From Lineus longissimus (lineage: Eukaryota > Nemertea > Pilidiophora > Heteronemertea > Lineidae), in assembly GCF_910592395.1 (NCBI RefSeq), contig NC_088316.1, forward strand, positions 9,920,001 through 9,984,000: a stretch of DNA of 64,000 nt, written 5' to 3'. Of the stretch, positions 34,830 to 47,340 are shown in pieces. Position numbers and translations under genes: made by a program. Position 1 is the stretch's first letter. Each line of letters opens with the position of its first letter. A model generated the notes under the pieces. That model was given only the letters and a program-made list of their open reading frames with translations, was not told where the DNA came from and ran no database searches.

Positions 34830-34929
34830 TTTCGTCCCTTTCAACCTGTACGAATTCCAAACCCGGTTCCTCATCTTCCTCCTCCTCCTCAAGGTTGGGG
34901 AATGGCCCAGCTTCAATAGGGACCGGTCA

Positions 34930-36140
34930 CAATGCCATCCAAAAACCTTTTTCAATCACGGCCCCATCAACTGCAGCCCAAGCCTCACTTACAACGGTGA
35001 CAACATACATCAGCTGAATTGGTTCGCATCGGCCCTCTCTATCCGTGTGGTTCTTTTTCCATGCTTTCCACCTCTTGCGCATATGGTTATTGAGGGATCT
35101 CATGACAGTCAGGGCCAGGGGTCGGACAAGTGATGTACAACCGGCGGAAATGAAATCGAGGATTCCCCCAAGGTTCATAGTTTGCATACCGAAATTTTCC
35201 GTTCGATGAATCCGGTACCGCGGTTATATACGGTTGGAAGGCGTGTTCAAACCAATGTTCGGGTGTCTCCTCCTTCATCCAACCTGTTGCTGATGAAGTT
35301 ATGACCACGTTTTCTGGTAGCTCTTGGTCCGCCAAGGCTGCAAGCTGCCTGACGAATCCTTTATTTGGAAAAGTCACGTGAGCCGCCACTTTTCCGCCGG
35401 TTGCAGTGATTGCAAGAGTAACTGTACTTCCAAGTTTGGTGTTGGACCTTGAGGTGCGGATTTCCACGGACTTTGCTCCCTTTATGCTGCATGTGTACGT
35501 TGGTCGTAGCTCAAACAAGGCAAACGTTTGTTAAAGAGAAGTCTCATCGGATTTCAAATCGGTCGATCGTTTCTCTGAACACTTGCACACAATTGGCGAC
35601 ATCAGCTGGGAGGGTCGTCGTATTTTTGTTAGCTTTCCGGAATGAAATTTTCTTCCAGTCCATAAAGTTCGCTACCCAGCCGTTCGAAGCGTGAAATTCG
35701 TGCATGACTGATCGAGTCCGGATGAAATCTTGTCTATCGTCAGCGGGTAACGCGTGCCACTAGTCTTCGAAAATTGACATAGCTTTCTCTTGGATGTCTT
35801 CGACGGCGACAGGCAGCCTTTTTTCTCTGACCCCTCTAAACCAGACGATTAGTCTTTCTTCAACATCAGGCCAAAGACCAACGTTCCCCTCTTTTACGTA
35901 TCGGACTTTGCCGTTTCCTTCACCAGCTTTTTCTTCTAGTTCTTACAAATTCCATATCTGCATTGTTCGGACTGAGATTCCATAGTGTTCTGAAAATTCA
36001 CGCATACTGCTGACGGTTCCGTCCAACAGAGCAGCCTCAAGGTCCTGCAAGTTGGCTATTTTCTCTCTAACTGTATAATTTCTCCGGCGTTTTCGCAATG
36101 GCTCTTGACCATCCATCTTCACAATTGGCAAAGTGAGCAA
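34930..36140 (-). pseudogene. Pogo-like (CENP-B/psq HTH plus DDE_1) transposase relic
   Basis: Reading leftward on the minus strand: RRNYTVREKIANLQDL and FSEHYGISVRTMQIWNL (a psq-type helix-turn-helix, 36140-35943). Next come PDVEERLIVWF and FHASNGWVANFMDWKK, a CENP-B-type second HTH at about 35640-35900. Then a DDE_1 region has SVEIRTSRSNTKLGSTVTLA and WFEHAF (35518-35210), and finally ISAGCTSLVRPLALTVMRSL with MRKRWKAWKK (35187-35040). Order and spacing fit a pogo-like transposase. At least three frame breaks or stops interrupt it and the middle catalytic Asp block is not seen. Dead copy. Confidence 0.78.
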
Positions 36141-36814
36141 CTGGAACTAGATACCCGCTTATACAGGCCTAGGATGACCTTGAGGACATATAGGAAAGAA
36201 GACAGAATGTCTGTCTGCCACTCTTGTGCAATTGGTGACAAAACCTATTAGTCGAAACGATCGTCGTAATCGGCCGTGGACACCTTGAAATTGGCCATAC
36301 TGAAGTCGGCCAGATGTCATTCTGCCTCGGTGGTAGGCCCATTGGCCATGCCTTTGAATAGATCTTAGTAGCCCTTTTCTAGTGCGATTTGGGGGGGGGG
36401 GGCGTGATCTATTCCATGGACTAGAATATTGGACGTGTACCCATAAAAACAAGGCTTTAGAGTATATATGCCTATACTGGGGCTGCCAGACTCCGATCCT
36501 TTGTATATGAGAATTGAGAGCACTGGCATTTTAAAGAAGTTCCTGGCAATTTTCAGTACTTCTCAGTATTTTCGAAAGTCTGACCAGCATGTAGACAAAC
36601 CAGCACCTCACTAAATCGTTATGAAGCCTGTGCGAGCTCGGAGAGGGTGCTGCTCAATTTGTTTTGACAAACATACACGTTATTATTAACATTCACGACT
36701 CATCAATGCATTTATTGCATGTAATATAGTTTACTCTAGCAAATTACGTGTATGCTGTGAAAAAGGCATGATTTTAATGAAGAGAACCATAAAATTGCCT
36801 GCTTTTCGACCATC

Positions 36815-37145
36815 ACAGAGCAAGGTTTTGGTTTCAAATGAAGATTCATCCGTGATCTTGGCAACGGGAACAGTTCAAACGACTCGCTGGGAAAAGTAAT
36901 CAAAATAAATGAAGCATGAATTGATGCATCGGTATCTTAGGCAGAGCAAAGATCATATTAAAGTGTGATTCGCATCGTTTTGACAAGATATTTGGTGCCT
37001 TTTTTATCGATATCATCGCTGGAAACCGCACGATCCGCCATTTTGTCTCGGTGAGGTGTGATAACTGGTTCGGAGAGGGCGCTGCCGAGTCAAAAATCTC
37101 GGTGAGTGTGCAGTGAGTGTGCAGTTGATTCTCCGCGGTGATGGT
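36815..37145 (-). repeat. Right arm of the 5.6-kb inverted repeat
   Basis: Reverse-complement partner of 31546-31855. It carries an extra near-duplicate GTGAGTGTGCA word (about 37100-37122) absent from the left arm. Confidence 0.7.
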
Positions 37146-40099
37146 ATATCTAGTTGGTCTTGTACCTGGTGTATTTGGACCCAGCTAATCATGTCTCTTC
37201 ATTATGTAACAGGCAATTTTAAAAATGTCCAAAACGTCACCTTTTTTTAAATTTCATTTTCGTTCTTTTTCACAATGTATGGGTGAACTATGATGCAACA
37301 AATTTCTTTTGCTTTCATTACTAGAAAATTCCTGCTAAATTCTTTTATTTTGAAGAATAGTTTTTAGCTCGCTACAGGTAATTGTTTTTTTTTCAGACAG
37401 CTGGTGACCTTTGAGAACACCCCTCATAGTCAGCAATGCAGTCAGTCAGGGTCTTTATGGCCAACTCATCTCATACACGAAGGGTTGGGGGTCTTTATTA
37501 AAGGTAATGGAAGAGATTAACAAAATAACATAAAAATTCTACATAAGAAAAAAATATGCATCTGTCATGACTATCGAACACACTCTATGGAATTACAAGT
37601 GCCAAAAAATGATGGTCATAAAGCACAGTTCTGGGCTCGTTTGAATTTTTGAAAAGGCACATGAAATTAAAAAAGTGATTTTTTGACCTCTTTTCAAGTG
37701 TCTATTACATAATGAAGTGATGGAATTAGGTGCATCCAAATACAACAGATATATGACGAACACAATATACCATACTCTGCTGAAAACTGCATTCAAATAT
37801 CTTAATTTATCTCTGTGATATTTTTTAAAAACGGTGGACATTTACTTTCTGGAAGGACTGTACATCCAGAATTATGGTCACTCTTATTATGATCCAACGG
37901 CGAATGCTATAGACGGCATTTCATTAGCCATGAGAATTATCAGTATGTTAACTGCCTTCTGATTGGTTGGATTGGATATTGAATCTCGTATTTTGTATTT
38001 CGTATTTCTAATGATTCGTCTGGGCTTTCGTATTAAGAGCAATGGCCATTAAAGAAAAACAAATTTACGTTAACCAACTGTGCAATCAATAAGTACAATG
38101 TAGTAAAACGCTCTGCTGCGATCGACCGTAAAGGCTTGTAACATCAGAAAAATCTATGTTATTACGATTGCCTGCCGCTTTTAAGAATTGGAAAGTCAAA
38201 GTGTTGTGGTTGACGCCGACGCTGATCATATCAGATTATTCTGAAAAAAACTGCTCTTTGGAGTTCCGTATCAAGAAGGCGACCAAATACAATTCATACA
38301 CATCTCTAATGACGAGTTCTACATCCCGCCAGTTAATTGCAGCACCGTGGCGATTATATATGTTAAATAGTAACGTTATATTAAGGACGCCTGAAATATC
38401 ACCGTATCAGTGATTTACCATTTTCTCTGAAAAAGTGCCAGCAATAAATTTTGGGTTAAAAGCCACGGGACCACAAAACACTAAAAGAAAAAAAATAGAC
38501 TTTAGCCTCAAACATGTTTGATTGTTTCATAGCCTATTTTACTAGTAAAGTTATCAGATACATGATTGGCTGCCACTGATGTGACATCATCGCTAAGTCT
38601 GAGTATTTCGGTTTTACAGATGAGTCACGCGTAAAAATGGTCCATATTTGTATTTGTTATTATTGCATTTGTGATAAATGATATAGTAGAGACACGGCCT
38701 AGAATGATATCCATGCAATTCCTTACATAATACTTTCAGACTGACCGGAGCAATTTTGAGTTGCAAACACCGTTATTTATCATGTCTATGGTTGGGAATG
38801 ATGGCGTCATTAGAGCAATAACCGATGTTAGTAATAAGTTCGGGTCATAAATGGCTAGTAATTTATATCACCAATAACGTATCATATCACTTAACAATTG
38901 CAATAACGAGGATCGAAGTGAACACTATGTGCTGATCAAATTTCTTTTGTTGTGCATGCCTGCTCGTGACTAAATTTTGGTTAAAAACGTGAATTTTGAT
39001 ACGGAAATTTTTCACACATCTTGTAAAATTCAAGGCCTTGTTAAAGATACAATAGCAACCGTGCTAAAATTTACATAATAATTGCTGAACCTATGTGCGC
39101 AAATTTTAGATACTTTCTGTTCGTTCATCGTTTAGTTATAAAACTATAAAAGACAGGCGTTTTTCTGAATTACCCGATGTTGTATGTTGGTCCCTCGTTA
39201 GAGAGCAGGTCACGCAAATGAGGCTCTATCCCAGACAGAAGAATGCGGTCATAAAATGATAAAATGTGCAACTGTGATATGTTTTTAGAAATGCCATTCA
39301 ACACCGGTGGCTTCGATTGCCAGGCGGCGGTGCTACTCTTGTCGATTGCTGTTAGAAATCGATTAGTTCTAATGTAAGAGTGCTATAAGGCAGTGTCCTG
39401 GACGTCGAGTTTCTATTTCTATTTCACAACGATAATGATTGCACACTACTTCTTAGGATTATACACATACGAAGGTAGGTTAGCGTTATGTGAATTTCTT
39501 TTAAACTAATCTTGGGACTTAAGAGGGGGGGGGGGGGCTAGAGTTGCGTTCGTTTTGTTAGAAAGTTATGTTCGTACATATGTAGGTTTATTCAAGTTTA
39601 TTTCAAATATTAAATAGGTTTGATAGCCTAACTATATCGTTATACTTGTACGGATGTAAGAGATTGCGTTTTGCTACTGATAAAGCATAATGGAGGCAGG
39701 CTGAGAAGGCTTCATTTATTCGGCTCTTCCGTGGCTAAAACTTGTCTGTCATTTCTGTTTAGACTTCATTATTATCATGATTTTTGTAGTTTTAAAATAA
39801 ATGTTCTGACAGTCATGAAGAGTCCGGGTTCTATATGCTCCCCGGATTCTATGTTCAAAACCTCCTATACTTTCTGGGCTCTATGTCCCCCCTTTACGAG
39901 AAAGACCAAATTGAGGATTTCGAAGAGATATCTCCTATGTAACATACCAGGAAAAATGCCGGACATTGGATACAGAGAGGAGCTAATCATAAGTCAAGAA
40001 ATTGGGGTAAGGGTCAAGCTTAGGGCCGGCCAGGGTTAATCAGGGTACTGTCCGGGTCAGGTTCAGTGAACTTTCCTCTATTCTTTTGCCCCTGAATAA
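37146..40099. other. No gene seen
   Basis: AT-rich sequence with a G-run at 39524-39537. Open frames such as 39671-40039 (+) have no domain I recognise. Confidence 0.4.
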
Positions 40100-40325
40100 T
40101 CGATGCTAGAATCCAAGCTAGAATACGTCGCTGTGAAATGGGCCCTAATCACGAAATTTATAAAACTGGAAAGTGTGCAGAGAAGGAGGTAAACGGTAGT
40201 CATATACTTGGTTCTAGTTATCATAAGAGTCACCGACTTGTCTAATGTCTTATCCTACACTTTAACTGACGTTATGTCGATACTACGCTCCAGAAAGGAC
40301 ATCATCGCCAGAAATCACGGGCATA
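40100..40325 (+). pseudogene. Small LINE tail fragment
   Basis: The plus strand reads LESKLEYVAVKWA, then KFIKLESVQRRR and a stop, then LSYTLTDVMSILRSRKDII. This is the S-K-L-E-Y ... K-L-E-S-V-Q-R-R pattern of the region after the reverse transcriptase in LINEs, and resembles 12641-12740. Only about 75 codons remain. Confidence 0.55.
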
Positions 40326-43300
40326 GAATACATCGCGCATGCGCAGATTAGGAGCAATCGGGTCATCATGGTAAAGGGGAATATCCATACATGAGCTAAG
40401 AAATGTGGTCCTGCTTAATACCCATGTCGTTTTTTGTCACCCCAAAATCTCATTGTCGAAAAAACACCTGTATCTCACATTTTTCCGAACTAAATGCATT
40501 ATTGAGGCTCAAACATTTTTGCAATCTGCTCCCTAAGCGAAACGAAAATTGGCCTTGTTTCTCAGTGTTCTGGCAAAGTTTGGTAGCCAAATCTGGAAGA
40601 AAAAATGATTTTCTTTCCTCGTCCCAATACAAAATAGCGTCTGCCCCAAAATCGAATCAGACGGGAAACGTTCTGAACTATCAGCTCTATTTTTATCTTA
40701 TTTTTAGAGTATACGATTATCTTGCAGTTTAGTAACAAAGTGCATCAAATTTTGCTAACCTGTGAAAAATTTGAGAACCTGGTAGCGAGAATTGAGGCCC
40801 TCAGCAGCCCCAGAAACCCTTTTTCTGACCGTATTTTGTTGTCGAGATGCGTCTACCAGTATGAAATTCGAGGCTGTCACATGACAACCACCTGATCTAA
40901 GGGACAGTCTCAAAATACCCTTCATCAGAGTGAACCAACCTCGATCTAGGACCCGATTAGCCGTCTTGTTCAACGAATACACGCGGTATATACAGTGTTG
41001 TAGATGGCGCTGCAGTGATACTGGTACTGGTAGCGAGTCCTTCAGTTGGGGGCAAATGTCTAGGGGGTCCTAATAGCACTTGTAGCCTAGGTCAATAGGA
41101 GACCACTTGGCATATCCGAAGGCCTTCACCCCTCCATGGGCTTAGGCACTCGGGCTTAGGGCCAGGTGAACGTGACAGATGACGTCATTCGTTCGCGGCA
41201 GTAGAAATGGCGGGAAATTCTGAATGTCAGTGATTTCTGGCGATGTTGTGTGTTATAAAATGGAGCAACGGATTTATACCAATGATCAGCCAGAGACGCC
41301 ATGCAGCTACAAATGCACTGAAATAATTGAAATGGACTTGAAATACTGTGAAATTACATTATACTTCTCTCGATTTTCTGTCGATCGTATTTGTGAAATG
41401 TCGATTTTCCGGCGAAGAATGCAATGTAGCGAAATATTGCTGAACCCTGTCAGAGACAGTTGAGGGTCCGATTGCCAATATGGCTTCTCAAATGAGAAAG
41501 TTAGGGCGGTATTATTAATTATTGATGAAGACTAGTCTTTATTTATTCTTGGTATTATGCACACTTTGCATTCGTCTCTTCTGGTGATTTACTGGTAAAT
41601 TATCAATATTGGTACATCGCACCGGTCGTGACCGTGATCTCCTGGCGTTCATCACCTTCGCTTGGGATTATCTGGATATGAGCACCGTTCCTACAGCATT
41701 AGAAACTAGGTGGTTTCGTGGTGAACAGTGACGACATCCAGGGTGATTGGTCAAATTTTGCTCGAACAAGATACTTTTTGGTCTCGACAAAGTGTCGATC
41801 GCCTGAAAGGAGGAAGGGGATACAAGGTCCGCATTGATCGCTGCACACGGACGGCCAATTTCTTTCCCTACATGTCGCTGATGGTGAATTCTAATTTCCT
41901 CGAACATATAGATGGTTTGTCCTTGTAAAGAGGCCATGTCACGGGTAACAATACGGATCCAGTTCATTTGGGAAAGCAAAAAAATTTCTTAACCCAGAGG
42001 ACTTGCGCTAATAGGGTGACGAATGATGGCCTGTGATGTCGTTTGTATTCCATTGGATATCTTGCTCTTAAGTGGAAATCAGGCTCGACTCGTGCTTGAT
42101 GTATCCGCTGTGCTGAGAGGCTGCTCCCTGAGAACGTACTTCAGCAATACTGTGATATTGCAAACGGCCTTGAAGTGGTTACACGAGGATAGACTTGTAT
42201 ATATAATTGACGAAGTTTCTCTTCCTATCCTATCCCATATCCATATAACTACAACACGGATGAACGAACATGGACAATAATTAAGGGAATGGCAAAATAA
42301 GCGGCGCGATATTTCGAACCAACCTGCAAAAATAATCAATAGAAAAACGTTATTTTCCTCTTTAGTGTTTTATAAGATGCCCCTGATAAAGATTGTAGCC
42401 ATGTCGTCTTTGTACATACAATCCAAATGCATACCGCAGAAGAGAATGAAACCTTCAGATGGTGGATATTTTTTGTATCTCATTAATCAATGAGAAACAT
42501 TGGGGATATTGGCTGATTTAAAGGGGAACTATAGGCAGGAGCTGAGTGGCTAATTTGGCCATCTTCAGGTGACTTATATACACTGTAAGGGCCCTTGGTC
42601 ATGTCAGATTCCGCAATAAATATATTCCTCGTTCAAACGTGAATCATTTTGACCCACTGTGATATATGAGAGACCCCTATTGGTAACTATGTGTAACTTC
42701 ATTTTGCCTGCCTAGCTGCTGTCTATATTTTTCCTTTAATGACAAAAGCTAATCTTTGTTGTCAGAAAATTCAGTAATCCTATATTTTGAGTTAATGACG
42801 CAGGTTAAATGAATCAGGTTTTGGTGATGATATTGGGTTTTGAACGGCTTAGATGAAGTAGTTACGGAGCCGTGCTTATTATTTGAGATGTTTTTAGTTA
42901 TCAAGTGACAGACGTGCAAGATAAGTGAATACATGATGAGTGCTATTACTGGCTGGCTACCCTACATACCCTGTAGGGCATCGCGTTTGAGAAAAAAATT
43001 ATTTATTCAACTCAACATATTATGCCATTAAAAGAATTATTCTGTTCAATTGGAACACCCAACCATTCATTGTAGGCCTACTATGTCTTTCCAAACATTT
43101 GCGGCCAATTGACATCCTCCCTGATATATAAAAAGGGACGACGTGCGAAATAGTTTTATGTCATATACGGGAAACGCCCACTTACTACATCGTTTCATGC
43201 GCATAGGCCAGATTTTTCCCGATTTCAGTAGGGGGTATGTGTGGTCATTTGAATGCTGATGAAATGAACAGGACGAAATAACCATGTTCTGGCGGATGAG

Positions 43301-43400
43301 AATGTGACACAACTTGCTAAGTAATGTACTGCCACTATTATTGTCATCAGTTCGAATTTTTGCCTTTGAAAGTTGGATAACCATAACCATTTCAATGAGC
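40326..43400. other. No gene seen
   Basis: Several open frames of 60-110 codons on both strands (for example 41224-41463 and 42023-42280, both +) lack recognisable domains and splice context. I cannot support any as a gene. Confidence 0.4.
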
Positions 43401-43668
43401 GTTCATTAAGGCGACATTCCACGTGAGAGAAAGTGTCGACATTTTCTCTCAGTGACTGTCGACATGAATATATTTGATCCATCCACGTGCGAGGAAATCG
43501 TACTGACAGTTCCTATCGGAGAGATGATTTCTAGCTATCGCGAGTTTCTCTCGAGAGAATGTTTTCGTAGCTTCTTCCACGTCAGAGTAAAACTGTCAGA
43601 AAACAGCCATCGGACGGTCATTGATCCCTCCACGTGCGAGTTAGGCCTATTGGGAAAGGTCATTTAGT

Positions 43669-43917
43669 ATGTTGCCTTCGAAGAGAGCGGAGGTAGCAGC
43701 CGCGGCAGCGGTGTACATTATTCTACAAACGAAGAGGAAACCGAAGAGGAAACACAAGATCTGGGTTCACAGGTGGCTGATGAGAAGAGAAACCTATGGG
43801 GCCTATCATGCTCTTCAGCAGGAATTACTCCTTGAAGATCCGAAGCATCTTCAAAATTTTCTGCACATGACAGCAGCTGATTTCGAAGAGTTGGCAATAC
43901 TGGTTGGGATTCTATAA
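43669..43917 (+). pseudogene. N-terminal part of a Harbinger transposase
   Basis: The frame begins MLPSKRAEVAAAAAVYIIL and carries KIWVHRWLMRRETYGAYHAL followed by DPKHLQNFLHMTAADFEELA. The W-V-x-x-W-x-x-R-R ... G-A-Y-x-x-L ... D-P ... N-F-L-R-M ... F-x-E-L layout is the N-terminal region of PIF/Harbinger transposases, ahead of the DDE domain. It ends at a stop at the deletion junction; no DDE motif remains, so it cannot catalyse transposition. Confidence 0.83.
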
Positions 43918-43921
43918 CATC

Positions 43922-44077
43922 ACTCTCCACAACTGCCCCAATTTCTTTCCACCCCAACGCCTTCTTTCCCCTGTTTCTGTAGAGATTAGATTGCACATCC
44001 CATAGGCACAGGTTGCCCTCAAACACAGCTATCAGTTGGAACGTGTCGTTCCGACTCCACTCTTTTCTTGCTTCCAT
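43922..44077 (-). pseudogene. N-terminal part of a MADF/Myb-like protein of Harbinger
   Basis: From an ATG at 44077 the minus strand encodes MEARKEWSRNDTFQLIAVFE, then NLCLWDVQSNLYRNRGKK and LGWKEIGAVVE. W ... L-I ... L-W-D ... Y-x-N-R ... W-x-E-I is the MADF (Myb/SANT-like) DNA-binding fold. Harbinger elements carry such a partner protein, which helps import the transposase and bind DNA. Past 43922 the frame reads the antisense of the transposase gene, marking the deletion point. Confidence 0.8.
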
Positions 44078-44523
44078 GTTGCTGGTAGCTATGCATATGC
44101 GCCAAATGACCAATGCATTGAATACTTGCTGGAAGTTTATTGCAAAATAGAACCAGTCCTATTTACTGAGAGCACTATCTGACATAACAAAAAGTGTCCG
44201 AAATGACCTACCTTTGGTCCGTCCACATGACATAAGATCGCCCAGCTAAACACTTCTGACATTTATTGATCGCTCTCGGACAGCTGCTCGCAGCGTCTTG
44301 TCCACATGCGACTTGGTGTCTGAGAGTGTCTCAGAGTGAACTTCTGATAGAAAACTCTCACGTGGAATGTCACCTTTATGCTCATTAAAGGTCGCAATAA
44401 TTTGCTATTGAAAGGTGGCATGTCTTGTGCGTAGATCATGTTCAGGAACGCATTGAATTTCAATAGTTTGACTGCTTGCCCTATGACTCACTAAATTTTT
44501 CCTGAAAGGAAATCCGTAAAGAA

Positions 44524-44577
44524 CAATAAAGAAAGTCCTTAAAATTAAATGCTATTTAATTAAGGACTTTCTTTATT
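44524..44577. repeat. AT-rich hairpin with 20+ bp stem
   Basis: CAATAAAGAAAGTCCTTAA is mirrored by TTAAGGACTTTCTTTATTG around an AAATTAAATGC-type loop. It sits between the Harbinger element and the second pogo-like relic and could be an end of a small MITE or of the pogo-like element. Confidence 0.75.
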
Positions 44578-44744
44578 GCATTTCTTTTTAGTTGGCATTG
44601 GGTAGAATCAGCATTACAAAACGAACAACACCGATAGAATCGCGATTGATTGTAATTCATTTCTACATTGTGCATGTCAATTCAGTAATCATCTTCTGGC
44701 TCTGACAAAATTTGTAAACCCTCTACATCGTCCTCTTCCTCAAT

Positions 44745-45900
44745 TCACAAGTCATTAAGATTAATCTCTACATTTTCTGCAACTAAAAGACTGACACACC
44801 TAGTTATCCATATAGCTTCGGGCTCGATGCGCTCCCATGCGAGGCCAACCATTCGTAAAACTTCAGGGCGGGTTATCAATGGACATTGTCCGTTCTCATC
44901 AGTGTATCCAATTTTCCAGGCTCTCCAGATGGCTTTTAGCCTGCATTTGAACGCATACATTATTGTCGGGAACGAATTCAAGTTCTCCTCCGATGGCCTG
45001 CACAGCTAACAGAAAACGTTCGTTACGGTGGGCAGGGTATCGGTCCACGACGAGAAAAAAGTTTTCACCATCAGGCACGAAGTCATTCAGCACTGTTTCA
45101 GCCCATTCCACCAATAACTCTATTCTCGCCCATCCATTGGGACTGGAGGTTACCAGTACGTTTGCTGTCACGTGTTCCCTCAGTTCTGCCATAACCGCTC
45201 CATCTCTCACAATTCGGCGGAAGTTCACCTCCGCTATGCCTTTTCTTCCATCACTTGATACACCCAGGGTAACAGTGCAACCTTCTTTCGGATGTCCTAA
45301 ATGTCAGTAGGCCTTTTTAGTCCATGGTGTAATTCGGTGAATATTCATACCGCACACAAGTTTGACTCATATTGAGGAGGTGTCTTTTGGGAATGTCCCT
45401 TTCAAGCATCTGATGGCGAATCAGCGCCTGAAACTCAACAACGAGTTGGGCGGCTTTGTTTGGATTTTCTTCGAATTTCGTGTTGACCGGCGATACGATA
45501 TGGGGTGTCTTTCCGAAATCCTTTGTTCTTCTGTCCCTGAACATTCGTCTATAGTGCCTTCAACCTCCGGCCAAAGTCCGTTTCCAAGTTGCCGGAACCG
45601 CCTCATACGCCTTATTCGCTGGCTCTCCTCATAAGTGAGTCTGAGGTCATCTTCATTCCTGATCCATTCGCGGAATATTACTTCCCGAATATTACGGAAA
45701 CAGGAAAAGCTGGTAGGGTGCATGCGTGGCCAATCCCTCCAGGTGGGCAAGCCAATACTCATCCAAATAGTAAATTTTCTGTTGCATGGAATACACTTGC
45801 AACCTTCGCCGAGGTACGTGGTCCTAACTCGTTCTCTTCATCCATCGCTTCACAACAAGAATGAAAATCGTCCAAACGGAAATCACTAAAACCCGCATCA
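44745..45900 (-). pseudogene. Second pogo-like DDE_1 transposase relic
   Basis: The minus strand keeps RLTYEESQRIRRMRRFRQL with GLWPEVEGTIDE (about 45680-45540), and then, after breaks, ELREHVTANVLVTSSPNGWA, FFLVVDRYPAHRNERFLLA (the V-V-D-x-x-x-A-H block holding the second catalytic Asp) and FKCRLKAIWRAWK. Several stops and frame shifts. It is related in layout to 34930-36140 but keeps a different subset of the protein, so the two together cover most of the family protein. Confidence 0.72.
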
Positions 45901-46381
45901 GGGCTAGTAAATTCATCCGCGCTGTCTTCTCTCTGCAAAGCAAAGCTGATTGAAACCTGTCTTTGGCAAACTCAGGTATATTGATGAAAACCAAATATGA
46001 AATCCCCCACGGTAATGCGCGCGGACATAAAAATACTGGTAGCCCTACACGTAATAGCCAGCGGCATTATGTCTGTTCTTTTAAAGCCATCCGCCCGCTA
46101 CTATGAGTGACCAATGCGAACTTAGAAAATTTTAGGCCTGTGCAAAACGATGTGGTAAGTGGGAGTTGCCCGTTCGTAACTAGGATAATAGTTCCCCCGC
46201 TATGGGGGGGGGGGGGGGGAGGGGGACAAATAGGTTGTCCTCGGGTGAATTATATGAACAGCATTGGAACTTAATTGTGTTTGATTAGGTTATTATTATA
46301 TTCCTAATAATCTCTGAAATAGGAAACACCCTTTTGGCGACATTGAGCAACTTTGTATTGCCTACCTGGCTCTTAGCTATA
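45901..46381. other. No gene seen
   Basis: Contains a long G-run at 46205-46221. No recognisable frame. Confidence 0.4.
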
Positions 46382-46800
46382 AGGGCCATTTAGATGGCAG
46401 GCGAATAAAACACATTCGGATCGGATGCGGATGCGATCCGATCGAACCACATTCAGGTCTAAAAAAATGCGCGCATTTAAACGATCAGCGCAATCCGGTC
46501 TCATCTTGACGGATTTCTGTAGATGTGGAACTCTCCAATACCTTTTGCTTGCGGAGGTGTAAAAATATATATGTAAGTGCGCATGCGCCTAGGTTAATCC
46601 GGATTTGGTATCCATTTGGGTTTAGACGACGCTTTTGATTCGGATGCATCTAGATTAAAAACTACCTAGATCGATGTTTTTTTTATAATCCGGATGGGAC
46701 GACATTGATGCGGATCATGTATTTAGACGGGAAAAATTTAGACCACATTCGGATTCAAGCGAATCGCAAGTGGCTTTTTTCCTGTCGTCAATACGGCCCT
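46382..46800. mobile_element. Longer relative of the AGGGCC MITE family
   Basis: AGGGCCATTTAGATGGCAGG opens, and GTCGTCAATACGGCCCT closes the block. Internal ATCCGGAT and CACATTCGGAT words match the 198-bp MITE at 25551. At about 419 bp it is twice as long and more diverged, perhaps an ancestral form or a dimer-like copy. No exact target duplication is visible. Confidence 0.7.
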
Positions 46801-47340
46801 ATTGTCTCCCTTTAATCCTTAAGGTATTGCAGCACATGAATCTGTCTGCACGCGCATCTCCTCCCTTTTCCTGGAGGAGATAGACATGAAAACCGTTATA
46901 TGAATATTAAATTATTTTGGATTGATTTAAAAGGTTCGGCTTCGCCTTTTCTTGCATTGCATATACTGTTCTGGCTTTGTATATACTATATAGACAGTGA
47001 GTAGAATATTCCTCTGTGAAACACTGCCAATACCGGAGGCAAAATGGACATCACATGTAAATGATATCATCAAAGTATTGCACGTTTGTCGATCAGCAAT
47101 ATAGCTCTCCACATGGCTGTTGATATCATATTGCAGGGTTTGATGTCCCGATAGACCCAAGAAATACTTCTATCATTACCGTAATAACCAACTTCCTCTT
47201 CGTCATCTAAAAACTCATACTCCCTGCGCAGTGATAGTAGTGTGACAAGGCGCCGTCCTACTCTCACTGCTTGAATTGGCCGCTAATGCAATCTGAATGT
47301 GGTAAAGAAGCTCTTTACAAAAGAATATGACTTTCTGTGG
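46801..47340. other. No gene seen
   Basis: Small open frames on the minus strand (for example 47070-47267) show no domain I can support. Confidence 0.4.

Larger units (their letters stand above)
31546..37145. mobile_element. 5.6-kb block bounded by about 310-330 bp inverted repeats
   Basis: 31546-31855 is matched in reverse by about 36815-37145. Shared words include CACCGCGGAGAATCAAC at the outer ends, CTTGTCAAAACGATGCGAAT, and TGCTCTGCCTAAGATA further in, with similarity falling inward. Between the arms lie a SINE, a pogo-like transposase relic on the minus strand and unassigned DNA. The simplest reading is an old pogo-like transposon with long TIRs, later filled by other inserts. An inverted duplication of a host segment is the alternative. 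No clean target duplication seen. Confidence 0.65.
43409..44375. mobile_element. Internally deleted PIF/Harbinger transposon (967 bp)
   Basis: AGGCGACATTCCACGTGAGAG opens and the complement of AGGTGACATTCCACGTGAGAG (one mismatch) closes the unit. TTA at 43406-43408 and 44376-44378 is the 3-bp target duplication typical of PIF/Harbinger. Inside, the first part of a Harbinger transposase (plus) and of a MADF-type protein (minus) meet near 43918-43925. Both genes lose their remainder there, so one internal deletion joined them. Subterminal CCACGTGCGAG words recur at 43481 and 43630. Confidence 0.88.

Noticed and set aside
47070-47267. Harbinger transposase N-terminus (LRREYEFLDDEEE...)
   Set aside because: Only a vague likeness over 20 residues. 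No W-V-x-x-W-x-x-R-R block and no element ends nearby.
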